NCBI GenBank assembly: GCA_910589415.1
Contig: OU342638.1
Location: 32,461,579 to 32,525,578 of the forward strand
DNA length: 64,000 bases
Reading direction: 5' to 3'
DNA from: Malachius bipustulatus
Taxonomy: Eukaryota; Arthropoda; Insecta; Coleoptera; Melyridae
The notes under the pieces are model-generated. The model saw only the letters and a program-made list of their open reading frames with translations. It did no database searches and had not been told where the DNA came from. Shown in pieces: positions 45,290 to 60,000 of this stretch. The translations under genes were made by a program, and so were the position numbers. Position 1 is the first letter of the stretch. Every line of letters begins with the position of its first letter.

Positions 45290-48200
45290 CATTTATCCTT
45301 GTTATGGTCTGATAAATCAGGGTCAGAAGGCTAAAGGTACAGAAGTCATTGGTAAAAATGGGCAAATAATGTCGGAGATGAAGCGACATTAACAGCCGAT
45401 TGGGCTTACTTATGCAAAAATAAAACCTCGCGTTTCTGGTGACCTAAAAGCTATGATTACACTAAACTCTAATTGCAACGTCCTGAAACAGATCAAATTT
45501 TTTAATGACAAAAATCACGACTTTCTGGTCGTGACCTTACAGCCGTCGAAAACTTCCAGCCAGACTTAGTTTTACCGGGCGGATCGAATCGGCCGTGGCT
45601 TGCAAATCGATACCAAAACACAAACTATTTATCAAGTCGGCTCAGACCGTGATATGCCCATTAGATTGATTGCATCGTCATGAGTTCGTTCGGCTCGAGC
45701 AGAGTTCTCAAAGAAATCGCATTCGGGTCAAATAATGTTCTCGTTTGCCTTCCGAGAGACATGCGAATATTTTTCCGATTCGTTTTCACGCCACCGACGG
45801 CCGAAAAACCGGCTCCCAGGCATTTCCATCGGCGTCCTTAACAGTGGACTAGTTATAGTTTGGCCATGAACCAATTTGTGTATATGAATCCTGTTAAGTT
45901 AAATTGTTGGATTAATGCGGTGAAGCCACGTGCCAAATGATCAAGAGTGCCTCTCATTCATGCCAAAGCTACGACGGGGGCTATTGTGTCTTTATACCAG
46001 GTAGTCATGAAAAGTGCTGCAGGCTGGTAATTCATGCAAACGTTATCGGATCAGATGGTCTTGATTGAACTTTTGAGAACTGCTTTTGATTGAATCGGTT
46101 ACGCTAGGAGAAATTGGATGGAAAATTTATGAATGTAAGATCTGGGCTAGTGAATCACAAACTTATCAGAACTTCCTCGTAGATGTTATTTTAATCGAAC
46201 GAGAATTCTAATTTTATTTTTCCTGGTAGATAATTAAGTATTACTGTTTACTCAGAGGTTTGGAATCTCTCCTCACGTTAATTGCAGGAAAAATTAATTT
46301 AAATTCAAATTAAAACACAAAAAAGTGTCTTGTACAAGGTATCCCTCAAACCCTTCCTTATATTACCGACACAAGCGTCAGTGTCGGTAATACAGGTACC
46401 CTAAGGTACCCTAATAAGAACTCGTTCTTATATGACACGATACAAGTTGCAGTTTTCAATATAGGGAATTAAATGTCTAAACGGAGTGGTTTGATATTAC
46501 ATTCGAGCAATATCCGTCAAGTAGTTTCAAAATGGCGGCTATTCTCAAAAGAAAGTTCAATACCCGAGTTATAATTTTTATTGATAACATGGAACTATTA
46601 GTAGAACAAAACGATCAGCTTTCCTCGAAAATTTCCCCCTAAATTTCACCCCAAAGCGTCAGCTTTCCCGGAAAATTTATCTCCACATAATATTTTAAAT
46701 GGCCCACGGTGATGTTTCGACGGAATCGCGTGTCCGTGCGAATATACCAACCTAATTAATTGATTCCGCGGTTTCCACAACAACATCACAGTTTCCACGA
46801 ACGAGCTTTACCTATGGTTCTAGTTTTCGCCCTACTCGCATATAAAACGGGTCGGTTGGGGGGATGGGGGGGTGGATTGTTTAGCCTCCCCGAGCTGTCG
46901 TATCGTAAACCCTTTGCCGGGGCCTGCTGTGTATCGTGTCCCTCTATCTTAGTTACCTAGATAGCTAAGCCCACTACTACTGTGTGTCTTGTTATAATAA
47001 ATGTGAGATCGATTTTCTGTCTAGATATTCCGGAGCCGGAAAATCTAATTGTGAGGTGATACGGTCGGACAAAACGACGAGGAAATTGTCTTTCGGTTAG
47101 TTTAATTACGCGGGGAAAGTTTATTCTTTTTATATCGCATGCATGGGATTCGTTAATTTTGAGTCCGTAGAGCATTTTCAGTTTCTGACACGAGAACTCG
47201 TTACGTTGATCAAAATGTAGAGGAATTATTCAAAATAATTAGTTTCACTGGTTTAGAGAAACGTCTAAAGCGGAAAATTCAATGTTTTATTAGAAATTTG
47301 ATGAAAATTTAATGGTAGCAGGTAGGAGGCGCCACTGTAGAACACTCCAAATAAGTTTTCTCAACGGATTCCGCAAGGGGTGGCCGCCATTTTGGATAAA
47401 ATGGATGAAATCATGTATCTTGGTAAATATTTCTTGTAGGTGGAAAAATATTAATACAAAAATTAAGGAGGCTGCATCTAACAGCTTTTGTTTGAAACTT
47501 TTTTTGGAATTTCTTATTGTCAAAAAGTTACAACATTCAAAAATGACACTTTTGGAGGTGAAACGGTTTTTGTCGATCTTACAAGAAAACTGTCAATCGG
47601 GGGAGAAATCGGTAGTGAAAAAAATTGTAGCTGTTAAGTTTTCCATAATTTAAAGAGAGCTGCTTGTTAACAACAGAGACGGCGTTATTGCTACGGTAAA
47701 GTCGGTTTGTTACATTACAATATTCGTCTGAGAAATGGGAACAGTTCATGGTTGATCAACCCTGTAATAAATCTTCTGTTTTTTTTTGCTTTTTAGTTCC
47801 GATATAAAATATCGATCGATCTCAAAAACAAAAACAAATAAACGCGAACTTCCTGCCGCGTTTTCTTATTTATGGATAGGTTTGTTGACGTTGTTTACTC
47901 CGTTGACAAGTCAACAATTCCGGCACACCTGTGCGATTCTCCTCGCCTCTTGAAAATTTAATAAACCCGATTTTACTGTCCTCCACCGGATTGTTTTCCC
48001 GAATATTGTTATTAAATTTTGATCCGACCCGCAAAAAATGAGACCGTAAAGCCGGGAGGGCAATAAAACTCCTTTATATTAAATTTTGAGGCCCTCTTGT
48101 GAGTTGCAGCCTGCTGATCGAAAGCAATGTACAAATATTTCATTTTCGGTGTTCCCTTTTTCAGTATTCAACAACCACCAATTGACTTGTTGTAGGTATC

Positions 48201-49740
48201 TCCGCCCCGCGTATTGGCGCAAACATCGCAATGATAGATAGAAAAATTCCATCCTGTATAAAATAATTATTATCACAGAAGGCCTTGACATCAATAAAAA
48301 TATCTGAGTTGGTATTTCCTCCTACTCCTATGGCTCGCGGCTAGGAATGAAAAAGTAAAATGTCATCGCTTTGGAATCTGATAATTTAATCGACACATAG
48401 GTGGTGGGGATTATATGCTGTGAGCCCTCCCCCCCTCCCTCGCCCCGTCTCTTTTCTACAAACTGACGACCTTTCATCTCACACGTGTTTAAAGCTAAAT
48501 CGCAAGCTGAGTTGTCAGTTGTAATTAGACATTTAATTTAAATCAGACATGTACCTACTAAATTCATATTTCGCAGTTACTCGTACCTATAGATTATAAA
48601 TTAAATATAATTAAATTAAATAAAATAAAAAAAATAAAAAACAGGAATCCTTATTTATGTATAATTAAATATAAGCGAGATCTGTCAACACCGCAAAGTA
48701 GACAACTTGAAGAATGACCGCAAGTGGATCAATACGCCAACCTACTATGATGTATGCATTCCAGATAGCGCGTAAAGCACCGGATCATCCCTCTCGATCC
48801 CCGTCATCCCTCTCAGGGATGACCTCCCCCTTATGCTTAAAAGTGGGGCACTTGGTCATGCTGTCTCATCATGCCTGTTCCCTAGACGGGGGTGTGAAAG
48901 GGCTATGAAAGGGCTGTGAAAAACTCCAACCCTGCGCTTATTATGACGAGCAGTTTCGACATTATGTAAGCTCTAGAACATGGTTAGGTAATAGTAATCA
49001 AATATGAGGGTGATTTATTTATTTTATATCCTGTAGACAGAGCATTTTATTATATCATAATCGAATGGTCATGAAGAGTCCATAAAAATTCGTAGCGTCC
49101 ATGTATGTCAAGGATTGATTCAAATCGTGAGGGTGAATCGATTCCACCCCGCTACAAATTCATTTATAATTTTTTTTCTAACATAAAACTGGGAAAAAAT
49201 AAATAACCTCAAACGAGATACTGCGGGCGCTTCTGCGTCGCTACCGGTGCCGGTTCTTTTTTTTTTTACCGCAGAGCAAGCTCGCCAATTCTCCAGTCTC
49301 ATTACCGGATTTCACGATCCCCTATAGTCGTATCCTATTGCAAAATACAGCGAGCAATATCTCACACCCTTTTACAACCCCTTGCGTAGCTCCAATTGAA
49401 AAATTGTTAATTTAAGGCGCGAACGGGGTCGGTTGAATAACCAGGCCCGGTTAAAACTGCGTTTGAGTTCCGTTTCAACCTCCGGCCGACATAACTCGAT
49501 TAAACTTCAGTCAGCGTTGTTTGCTTGTACCGATGAGAGTGAATCGGATTACCATGAATGACAGGCACGGTCAACTGAGAGCTCGTAGAGTGCTCGCCAC
49601 CGGAGAAATTGGCTTATCCAGTTGAAAGATGATAGCACGGTTTTGGTTTTGTTAATATACGTTAAAACACAGAGCGACTGTGACTCATGTTGTAGTCTCT
49701 TTGAAAAAATTAAAAAATAAAAGCCTTCAAAATTTGCAAA
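45290..49740. other. Long spacer, no gene supported
   Basis: It contains open frames of 60-113 codons (for example 47312-47653, plus) without domain or splice support. A pyrimidine-rich GC patch occurs at 46830-46930 and A/T simple sequence at about 48600-48645. Apart from the hairpin at 46361-46392 nothing is assigned. Confidence 0.45.
46361..46392. repeat. Perfect 12-bp inverted repeat (hairpin)
   Basis: TATTACCGACAC and GTGTCGGTAATA are separated by eight bases. A tandem GGTACCCTAA duplication follows at about 46396-46415. No T-run follows as in a Pol III terminator. Confidence 0.6.
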
Positions 49741-49849
49741 AAAAATTGTTGGTCTATTTCATTATGAACTTTAATAATGAGACTTTACGTTACAGGTGGG
49801 ATGAAACACACTGTTAAATAAAAATAGACCCCAAATTCTCTCATTTTTA

Positions 49850-50560
49850 ATTTTTCGAAGTACTCTTCAAAAACGAGATACCTTGATGTACCCCAAAATT
49901 ATAAACCCCATTATGCGGGTATAACAATTTCAAGATAAGTAGAAACGAATAAATCCACCAAACGAACTTTGCTGAAAATATGTACAATTTTCATCATCTC
50001 TAATTGTAAAAATGCAATAGGTACCCCTAATTTATATACCCCATTATGAGAAAATTACAATTTAAGGGTAAGTGCAAACGAATCAACCAACCAAAGAAAC
50101 CTTGCCGAAAGTGTATACAATTTTTGTCACCTGTCACCTCTAATTGTAAAAATCAGTAGATACCCCAAATTTGTATACCCTGTGATGGGAAAATTACAAT
50201 TTAAAGGCAAGTGTAAACTAATCAATCCACCAAACAAAGTACATACAACTTTTATCATCTCTAAATGCAAAAATTCATTAGGCACCCCAAATTTATATAC
50301 CCCATTATGAGGGTATAACAATGTCAAGATAAGTACCAACGAATCAATCCATCAAACAAACTATTCTGAAAGATTATACAATTTTTATCACCTCTAATTA
50401 TTGTAAAAATATACCATGTACCCCAAATTTATATTACCCATTATGCGGAAATTACAATTTAAGGGTAAGTGCAAACGAATCAATCGACCAAGCAAACATT
50501 GCTGATTTTAAATACAATTCTAATCACCTCTTATTGTAAAAATACAGTATGTCCCCAAAT
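49850..50560. repeat. Tandem array, ~145-bp unit
   Basis: About five copies of 'ccccaaatttatataccccattatg', 'aaattacaatttaagggtaagtgcaaacgaatcaatcc', 'accaaacaaac', 'tacaatttttatcacctctaattgtaaaaat'. Confidence 0.8.
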
Positions 50561-52420
50561 TTATACCTGATTTATAAAATTAGAAATCGGTTTTACGTCT
50601 TCAGGAAATTTACATAAAAGTTAGTTTCCTATAAAGTTGAATCAAGGCTCTCGCTCTCGTAATACGACTTTTTTTTAGAAGAAACCACATTTTATTTCAA
50701 CTCAAATTTAGGGGTCTGACCTACATTTACTCGAACCCAAAAAAATTGTATAAATTGGGGTATCAAATTCTTACCTAATCAGCAAAAAAGAGCACGATCC
50801 AAATTGACAGTACCAAAAATTTAGGGTACAAAGACCTGGGTTTAGAAAGCGAAATGTAAGGGGGGAGTTTAAGGAAACATCATGTGAAGCGACAAACGTT
50901 TAAAATTGAGAATAGATCGACCAAAAAGTTTTTAGACGACCTAGATATACCCCAAATTTATACATATACCCCACTATGCGAAAATACCAATTTAAGGATA
51001 AATAAAAGCGAATACAATTCTGATCAGCTATAATTGTAATAAAAGTACCCCAAATTTATACCTGATAAAAGTTGGTTTTCCTATTCAAGTGAATCAAAGC
51101 CCTCATGACACGATTTTTTTAGAAAATACAATAAATTGTTTCACCTAAAATTTAAGGGTCTGACTTAAATTTAATAGGACCCTAAAACAAGATTTAGTAA
51201 CTGAGTTATCAAATTCTTGACTATGAATCCCTAAAAACATGCAGTTTGAGAAAAACACGATCTAAATTGGGGTACAAACCTGGGGTACAAATCCGGGATA
51301 CAAACCCTGGGTTTAGAGAATGAAATGCAAGGGGTGTTTAATAAGACGTCCTCTGAAGTGACCAGCGTTTAAAATTAAGATTCTATTACTCAAAAAGTGA
51401 TCTTTAAAACGATCGTAACCAGTTTTACAGTAAAATAAATTAAGGGTATTGAAAATTTACGACAACATAAATTTAGGGTACCAAAACCTGAGTTTTTAGA
51501 CGACCACGAACAATTTTATAGTAAAATAAATTTGGGGTATAGAAGGATAAGCTGTCAGGAAGTTTAAGGCTATGATAAGTGATGCCGTTGCAAATGATCT
51601 GAGAATTCAAAAATGTAGTGCGAGCACGGCCCAAATTTACGACACCATAAATTTAGGGTACAAAAACTTGGGTAGCCAAGATGATCAAAATTGACAGTAG
51701 GTACCCTCAATTTAGAGTACAAAAAACTGGGTTTAGGAGTGAAATGTAACTCCTTACACAGCTGAGAGGAATGATAAAAATTTAAAATTAACATCTCATG
51801 GAGCAAAAAGGGAATTTTTAAACGTATTGAATGGTTATAAATTTGGGGTACAAAAACTTGGGTAGTCAAGATGATCAAAATTGATAGTACCCTAAATTTA
51901 GGGTACAAAAATCTGTGTTTATAAAGTGAACAGGAAAGTTTATTAAATGGTTTAAAATTCACATCCCATCGAGAAAAAAGTGAATTTTTAGACGACCACA
52001 ATCAATTTTACAGTAAAATAAATTTAGGGCATTGAAAGGTAAGCTGTCAGGAAATTTGGGGCGGTGATTAAGTGATGACGTTCAGAAATGATCTCAGATG
52101 GTTCAAAAACTTAGTTTCAGGCTAGCACGACTCAAATTTACAATACCAAAAATTTAGGGTATAAAAACCTGGTTTGTTTAGGATTAACTGGGGTTTATAC
52201 CCTAAAATAACTTTAGGGTATCGAAAGGGAACCTTTCAGGACGTTTGAAATGATCTCAGATGGTTCAAGAAATTCGATTTCAGGCGAGCAGGACTCAAAT
52301 TTACGACACCATAAATTTGGGGTATAAAAACCCGGGTAGCGAAAATTTAAGACACATAAGGTGAATTTCAGATTTTGAAGTAAACTGGGGCTTAAAATTT
52401 GCCTCCGATTGCCCAAAACG
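50561..52420. repeat. Diverged repeats with 'aaatttagggtacaaaaacctggg' core
   Basis: The core recurs near 50815, 51290, 51475, 51650, 51710, 51842, 51900, 52150 and 52315, together with 'cagtaaaataaatttagggtat' and 'aagctgtcaggaa'. Copies are irregular. The family shares 'accccaaatttata' text with the block at 49.85 kb. A 143-codon minus-strand frame across it is incidental. Confidence 0.65.
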
Positions 52421-52609
52421 TCCACTTTTAGACCACAGACGAAAATGACCCAAATTTATCATGCAACAAGTTGGAGATATAAAACTTTTGGAATAAATTT
52501 CAATACTTTTATACAAAAATCTGTGGAGTCTTATGAAACACATCAAAAATAGTTTGACAAAAGAAGAAAAATAGTCTCGGTCAAAATGTTCCCAAAATTT
52601 CACTTTTGG

Positions 52610-52870
52610 TGCCTGTTGAGTTAAAAAACTTTTGCGTTGATCAATCGTACGTACCCCTTATGCCAAAATGGTCCCTGCTAAGTCAAAAATCACCAGTGTC
52701 GAGTCAAAATTATTCGAGTTGAGCCAAAATCGTGTCCGTTAAGAGAAAATGATTTCCGCTCAGTAGAATTTTACCGCAATAAAAACTCATTTTAGTCCCT
52801 TTCATGTTAAAAATCGTCCCCTTTGAGTCAAAATTGGTTCCCCGTTAAGTCAGCTTCAGTTTTAGGTTAG
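52610..52870. repeat. Short degenerate repeats, ~25-30 bp
   Basis: Irregular units of 'gagtcaaaat' with 'tcc/ccgttaa' spacers occur about nine times. Confidence 0.55.
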
Positions 52871-54055
52871 TTCAGTCTGAGTCAGATGGTACAAAGGATT
52901 CACATGAAGGAGAAATCGATTATTTGGGCCATATATTCCCGACTTAGATAGCAAGACCAATCAATCAATCATCCAGATTGACTAATAAAAGTATAATTCT
53001 TCACACCAATGTATAAGCATCTACTTACAGCTCACTTTAGAGCCAGCTTATGTAACAAAGCAAGTCTTCAAGATCTGAAGCGCCACCCACTCATCTCGTC
53101 AGCCATCCTCGGATTAACGCTAAAGTGTTTGTTTCGCTTGTTCGTCCGCTTATTCTCTCCAAGTGACCTGGCCTGAAAGTGAACACAAGTACAATTCACA
53201 GCTCTGACCTGGCGGATTGTTATACGACCCAGCAACCGCCGCTTCAAGCCCATGTAATATTAAATTTTATGAATCGCGATACCCGCGGATGCAAAGTCGA
53301 CTGACAAATGAATTTTTGGGGGTGGCGGTCGTCGCTGTGCTCATGTTGACCTCAAACCAGATTAAACCGAGTGTGTTTGCCAAATAGGACGTTAGAGTTA
53401 GGATAGTAGCCGCTCGTGGTCCGCGGTGCGAATTTTTTAACCCGTAATAGGTCTCCTGAGGTCTGAGGTGAAAGATTTATAGTTGTCTGACTCAGTATTA
53501 GTGTTAGACTCAGAACACGCTTAGTTTTTTTTTTAAGTCAATATAACCAACGTCGTCATCCTCGAAAAACAATTCCAAGAACGCAATGAAAATAACATCA
53601 TCACAAACGGGCATAAAAACCGGGACAAACAAACTACTTCCAGATTTTATACCGTCAGTTTCTGTAAGCCTCACCCCGTCCGGTCGTGAAATATTTCCCT
53701 CAATTACGCCTTTCATAGAGCCGGGCAATAAAGCCCAAACGGCCGCCTTTCCGTCTCACTTCCAGGACATTCCAATTCTGTTGATCTCGGCTTTACAACA
53801 CGAGGGTTAATAAAATGATCCGACCTTTCGCGGTCGATGTTATCCGGTGCGAAAGGTTCCTGTAGGATGTGTTCCAGCGGCGGGGACAGGTTGGAATGGT
53901 TAATAAATTGCGTTCACCTGCTACGATGTCAGTTTTTCTTACACTTCCTTCGCCGTGGTCGTAGGAAGTACATATTGACAGATGGAGTTTTATTAGATCT
54001 TCATGTGGGGACTATTTTGTTTAATTTGGTCACCATAACAGAGATAGTTTAACTG
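52871..54055. other. Spacer, no gene supported
   Basis: Overlapping open frames on both strands near 53510-53810 lack a recognised motif or splice sites. Confidence 0.45.
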
Positions 54056-54059
54056 ATTA

Positions 54060-57000
54060 TTTACGATTTAGCCCTTGAAAGAGATTTTCTCGTTCAAGCT
54101 TTTAAATTTTGGAAATTGGTGGTGTTTCGTCGAATAATTGGTTGCAGTTTCTTGTCAAAAATGAAAGACTGCAGTTAGTTGATGCCGAACTATCCCCGAG
54201 ACAAATTACAAATGACCATAACGGAGATAGTTTTGCCGTTTCTTGACGATCTTGCCCTTGAAGAGATTTTCACGTTCTTCAAACTTTTTGATTTTGGAAA
54301 TTGGTGGTGCTTCGTCGAATAATTGGTTGCATTTTTTTGTCAAAAATGAAAGACTGCAGTCAGTTGATGCCGAACTATCCCCGAGACAAATGACAAATGT
54401 CCATAACAGAGATAGTTTTGCCGTTTCTTGACGATCTTGCCCTTGAAGAGATTTTCACGTTCTTCAAACTTTTTGATTTTGGAAATTGGTGGTGTTTCGT
54501 CGAATAATTGGTTGCAGTTTTTTGTCAAAAATGAAAGACTGCAGTCAGTTGATGCCGAACTATCCCCGAGACAAATGACAAATGACCATAGCAGAGATAG
54601 TTTTGCCGTTTCTTGACGATCTTGCCCTTGAAGGGATTTTCACGTTCTTCAAACTTTTAGGCTTTGCATATTGGTGGTGTTTCGTCGAATAATCGGTTGC
54701 AGTTTTGTCAAAAATTAAAGAATGCAGTCAGAGGGTGCCGAACTATCCCCGAGACAAATGACAAATGACCATAGCAGAGATAGTTTTGCCGTTTCTTGAC
54801 GATCTTACCCTTGAAGAGATTTTCACGTTCTTCAAACTTTTAGGCTTTGCATATTGGTGGTGTTTCGTCGAATAATCGGTTGCAGTTTTGTCAAAAATGA
54901 AAGACTGCAGTCAGAGGGTGCCGAACTATCCCCGAGACAAATTACAAATGACCATAACGGAGATAGTTTTGCCGTGTCTTGACGATCTTGCCCTTGAAGA
55001 GATTTTCACGTTCTTCAAACTTTTTGATTTTGGAAATTGGTGGTGCTTCGTCGAATAATTGGTTGCATTTTTTTGTCAAAAATGAAAGACTGCAGTCAGT
55101 TGATGCCGAACTATCCCCGAGACAAATGACAAATGTCCATAACAGAGATAGTTTCGCCGTTTCTTGACGATCTTGCCCTTGAAGAGATTTTCACGTTCTT
55201 CAAACTTTTTGATTTTGGAAATTGGTGGTGTTTCGTCGAATAATTGGTTGCAGTTTTTTGTCAAAAATGAAAGACTGCAGTCAGAGGGTGCCGAACTATC
55301 CCCGAGACAAATTACAAATGACCATAACGGAGATAGTTTTGCCGTGTCTTGACGATCTTGCCCTTGAAGAGATTTTCACGTTCTTCAAACTTTTTGATTT
55401 TGGAAATTGGTGGTGCTTCGTCGAATAATTGGTTGCATTTTTTTGTCAAAAATGAAAGACTGCAGTCAGTTGATGCCGAACTATCCCCGAGACAAATGAC
55501 AAATGACCATAGCAGAGATAGTTTTGCCGTTTCTTGACGATCTTACCCTTGAAGAGATTTTCACGTTCTTCAAACTTTTAGGCTTTGCATATTGGTGGTG
55601 TTTCGTCGAATAATCGGTTGCAGTTTTGTCAAAAATGAAAGACTGCAGTCAGAGGGTGCCGAACTATCCCCGAGACAAATTACAAATGACCATAACGGAG
55701 ATAGTTTTGCCGTGTCTTGACGATCTTGCCCTTGAAGAGATTTTCACGTTCTTCAAACTTTTTGATTTTGGAAATTGGTGGTGCTTCGTCGAATAATTGG
55801 TTGCATTTTTTTGTCAAAAATGAAAGACTGCAGTCAGTTGATGCCGAACTATCCCCGAGACAAATGACAAATGTCCATAACAGAGATAGTTTTGCCGTTT
55901 CTTGACGATCTTGCCCTTGAAGAGATTTTCACGTTCTTAAAACTTTTTGATTTTGGAAATTGGTGGTGCTTCGTCGAATAATTGGTTGCATTTTTTTGTC
56001 AAAAATGAAAGACTGCAGTCAGTTGATGCCGAACTATCCCCGAGACAAATGACAAATGACCATAGCAGAGATAGTTTTGCCGTTTCTTGACGATCTTGCC
56101 CTTGAAGAGATTTTCACGTTCTTCAAACTTTTTGATTTTTGAAATTGGTGGTGCTTCGTCGAATAATCGGTTGCAGTTTTGTCAAAAATGAAAGACTGCA
56201 GTCAGAGGGTGCCGAACTATCCCCGAGACAAATGACAAATGACCATAACAGAGATAGTTTTGCCGTTTCTTGACGATCTTGCCCTTGAAGAGATTTTCAC
56301 GTTCTTCAAACTTTTAGGCTTTGCATATTGGTGGTGTTTCGTCGAATAATCGGTTGCAGTTTTGTCAAAAATTAAAGAATGCAGTCAGAGGGTGCCGAAC
56401 TATCCCCGAGACAAATGACAAATGACCATAGCAGAGATAGTTTTGCCGTTTCTTGACGATCTTACCCTTGAAGAGATTTTCACGTTCTTCAAACTTTTAG
56501 GCTTTGCATATTGGTGGTGTTTCGTCGAATAATCGGTTGCAGTTTTGTCAAAAATGAAAGACTGCAGTCAGAGAGTGCCAAACTATCCCCTAAACCCGAG
56601 ACAAATGACAAATGACCATAACAGAGATAGTTTTGCCGTTTCTTGACGATCTTGCCCTTGAAGAGATTTTCACGTTCTTCAAAATTTTAGATTTTGCATA
56701 TTGGTGGTGTTTCGTCGAATAATCGGTTGCAGTTTTGTCAAAAATGAAAAATTGCAGTCAGAGGGTGCCGAACTATCCCCGAGACCCGAGACAAATGACA
56801 AATGACCATAACAGAGATAGTTTTGCCGTTTCTTGACGATCTTGCCCTTGAAGAGATTTTCACGTTCTTCAAAATTTTAGATTTTGCATATTGGTGGTGT
56901 TTCGTCGAATAATCGGTTGCAGTTTTGTCAAAAATGAAAAATTGCAGTCAGAGGGTGCCGAACTATCCCCGAGACCCGAGACAAATGACAAATGACCATA

Positions 57001-60000
57001 ACAGAGATAGTTTTGCCGTTTCTTGACGATCTTGCCCTTGAAGAGATTTTCACGTTCTTCAAACTTTTAGGCTTTGCATATTGGTGGTGTTTCGTCGAAT
57101 AATCGGTTGCAGTTTTGTCAAAAATGAAAGACTGCAGTCAGAGGGTGCCGAACTATCCCCGAGACAAATTACAAATGACCACAACGGAGATAGTTTTGCC
57201 GTGTCTTGACGATCTTGCCCTTGAAGAGATTTTCACGTTCTTCAAACTTTTTGATTTTGGAAATTGGTGGTGCTTCGTCGAATAATTGGTTGCATTTTTT
57301 TGTCAAAAATGAAAGACTGCAGTCAGTTGATGCCGAACTATCCCCGAGACAAATGACAAATGTCCATAACAGAGATAGTTTTGCCGTTTCTTGACGATCT
57401 TGCCCTTGAAGAGATTTTCACGTTCTTCAAACTTTTTGATTTTGGAAATTGGTGGTGTTTCGTCGAATAATTGGTTGCAGTTTTTTGTCAAAAATGAAAG
57501 ACTGCAGTCAGTTGATGCCGAACTATCCCCGAGACAAATGACAAATGACCATAGCAGAGATAGTTTTGCCGTTTCTTGACGATCTTGCCCTTGAAGAGAT
57601 TTTCACGTTCTTAAAACTTTTTGATTTTGGAAATTGGTGGTGCTTCGTCGAATAATTGGTTGCATTTTTTTGTCAAAAATGAAAGACTGCAGTCAGTTGA
57701 TGCCGAACTATCCCCGAGACAAATGACAAATGTCCATAACAGAGATAGTTTTGCCGTTTCTTGACGATCTTGCCCTTGAAGAGATTTTCACGTTCTTCAA
57801 ACTTTTTGATTTTTGAAATTGGTGGTGCTTCGTCGAATAATCGGTTGCAGTTTTGTCAAAAATGAAAGACTGCAGTCAGAGGGTGCCGAACTATCCCCGA
57901 GACAAATGACAAATGACCATAACAGAGATAGTTTTGCCGTTTCTTGACGATCTTGCCCTTGAAGAGATTTTCACGTTCTTCAAACTTTTAGGCTTTGCAT
58001 ATTGGTGGTGTTTCGTCGAATAATCGGTTGCAGTTTTGTCAAAAATTAAAGAATGCAGTCAGAGGGTGCCGAACTATCCCCGAGACAAATGACAAATGAC
58101 CATAGCAGAGATAGTTTTGCCGTTTCTTGACGATCTTACCCTTGAAGAGATTTTCACGTTCTTCAAACTTTTAGGCTTTGCATATTGGTGGTGTTTCGTC
58201 GAATAATCGGTTGCAGTTTTGTCAAAAATGAAAGACTGCAGTCAGAGAGTGCCAAACTATCCCCTAAACCCGAGACAAATGACAAATGACCATAACAGAG
58301 ATAGTTTTGCCGTTTCTTGACGATCTTGCCCTTGAAGAGATTTTCACGTTCTTCAAAATTTTAGATTTTGCATATTGGTGGTGTTTCGTCGAATAATCGG
58401 TTGCAGTTTTGTCAAAAATGAAAAATTGCAGTCAGAGGGTGCCGAACTATCCCCGAGACCCGAGACAAATGACAAATGACCATAACAGAGATAGTTTTGC
58501 CGTTTCTTGACGATCTTGCCCTTGAAGAGATTTTCACGTTCTTCAAAATTTTAGATTTTGCATATTGGTGGTGTTTCGTCGAATAATCGGTTGCAGTTTT
58601 GTCAAAAATGAAAAATTGCAGTCAGAGGGTGCCGAACTATCCCCGAGACCCGAGACAAATGACAAATGACCATAACAGAGATAGTTTTGCCGTTTCTTGA
58701 CGATCTTGCCCTTGAAGAGATTTTCACGTTCTTCAAACTTTTAGGCTTTGCATATTGGTGGTGTTTCGTCGAATAATCGGTTGCAGTTTTGTCAAAAATG
58801 AAAGACTGCAGTCAGAGGGTGCCGAACTATCCCCGAGACAAATGACAAATGACCATAACAGAGATAGTTTTGCCGTTTCTTGACGATCTTGCCCTTGAAG
58901 AGATTTTCACGTTCTTCAAACTTTTAGGCTTTGCATATTGGTGGTGTTTCGTCGAATAATCGGTTGCAGTTTTGTCAAAAATTAAAGAATGCAGTCAGAG
59001 GGTGTCGAACTATCCCCGAGACAAATGACAAATGACCATAGCAGAGATAGTTTTGCCGTGTCTTGACGATCTTGCCCTTGAAGAGATTTTCACGTTCTTA
59101 AAACTTTTTGATTTTGGAAATTGGTGGTGCTTCGTCGAATAATCGGTTGCAGTTTTGTCAAAAATTAAAAATTGCAGTCAGGGGGTGCCGAACTATCCCC
59201 GAGACAAATGACAAATGACCATAACAGAGATAGTTTTGCCGTTTCTTGACGATCTTGCCCTTGAACAGATTTTCACGTTCTTCAAACTTTTAGGCTTTGC
59301 ATATTGGTGGTGTTTCGTCGAATAATCGGTTGCAGTTTTGTCAAAAATTAAAAATTGCAGTCAGGGGGTGCCGAACTATCCCCGAGACAAATGACAAATG
59401 ACCATAACAGAGATAGTTTTGCCGTTTCTTGACGATCTTGCCCTTGAAGAGATTTTCACGTTCTTCAAACTTTTAAGCTTTGCATATTGGTGGTGCTTCG
59501 TCGAATAATCGGTTGCAGTTTTGTCAAAAATGAAAGACTGCAGTCAGAGAGTGCCAAACTATCCCCTAAACCCGAGACAAATGACAAATGACCATAACAG
59601 AGATAGTTTTGCCGTTTCTTGACGATCTTGCCCTTGAAGAGATTTTCACGTTCTTCAAAATTTTAGATTTTGCATATTGGTGGTGTTTCGTCGAATAATC
59701 GGTTGCAGTTTTGTCAAAAATGAAAAATTGCAGTCAGAGGGTGCCGAACTATCCCCGAGACCCGAGACAAATGACAAATGACCATAACAGAGATAGTTTT
59801 GCCGTTTCTTGACGATCTTGCCCTTGAAGAGATTTTCACGTTCTTCAAACTTTTAGGCTTTGCATATTGGTGGTGTTTCGTCGAATAATCGGTTGCAGTT
59901 TTGTTAAAAATGAAAGACTGCAGTCAGAGAGTGCCAAACTATCCCCGAGACCTGAGACAAATGACAAATGACCATAACAGAGATAGTTTTGCCGTTTCTT

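Noticed and set aside
46361..46392. Hairpin as a transcription terminator or microRNA precursor
   Set aside because: The stem is only 12 bp with no T-run, too short for a pre-miRNA, and there is no gene upstream.
47312..47653. 113-residue open frame on plus and 77-residue frame on minus
   Set aside because: No recognisable motif, no splice sites, and both strands open. It may be part of a dispersed repeat, but this cannot be shown from one copy.
51570..52001. 143-residue open frame on minus
   Set aside because: It spans several copies of the 'tttagggtacaaaaa' repeat; its apparent protein repeats are the DNA repeat translated.
54243..57579. Repeated 62-residue open frames on both strands inside the satellite
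   Set aside because: They recur only because the monomer recurs. The period is not a multiple of three, frames end at each monomer, and both strands give equal frames, so they are not genes.
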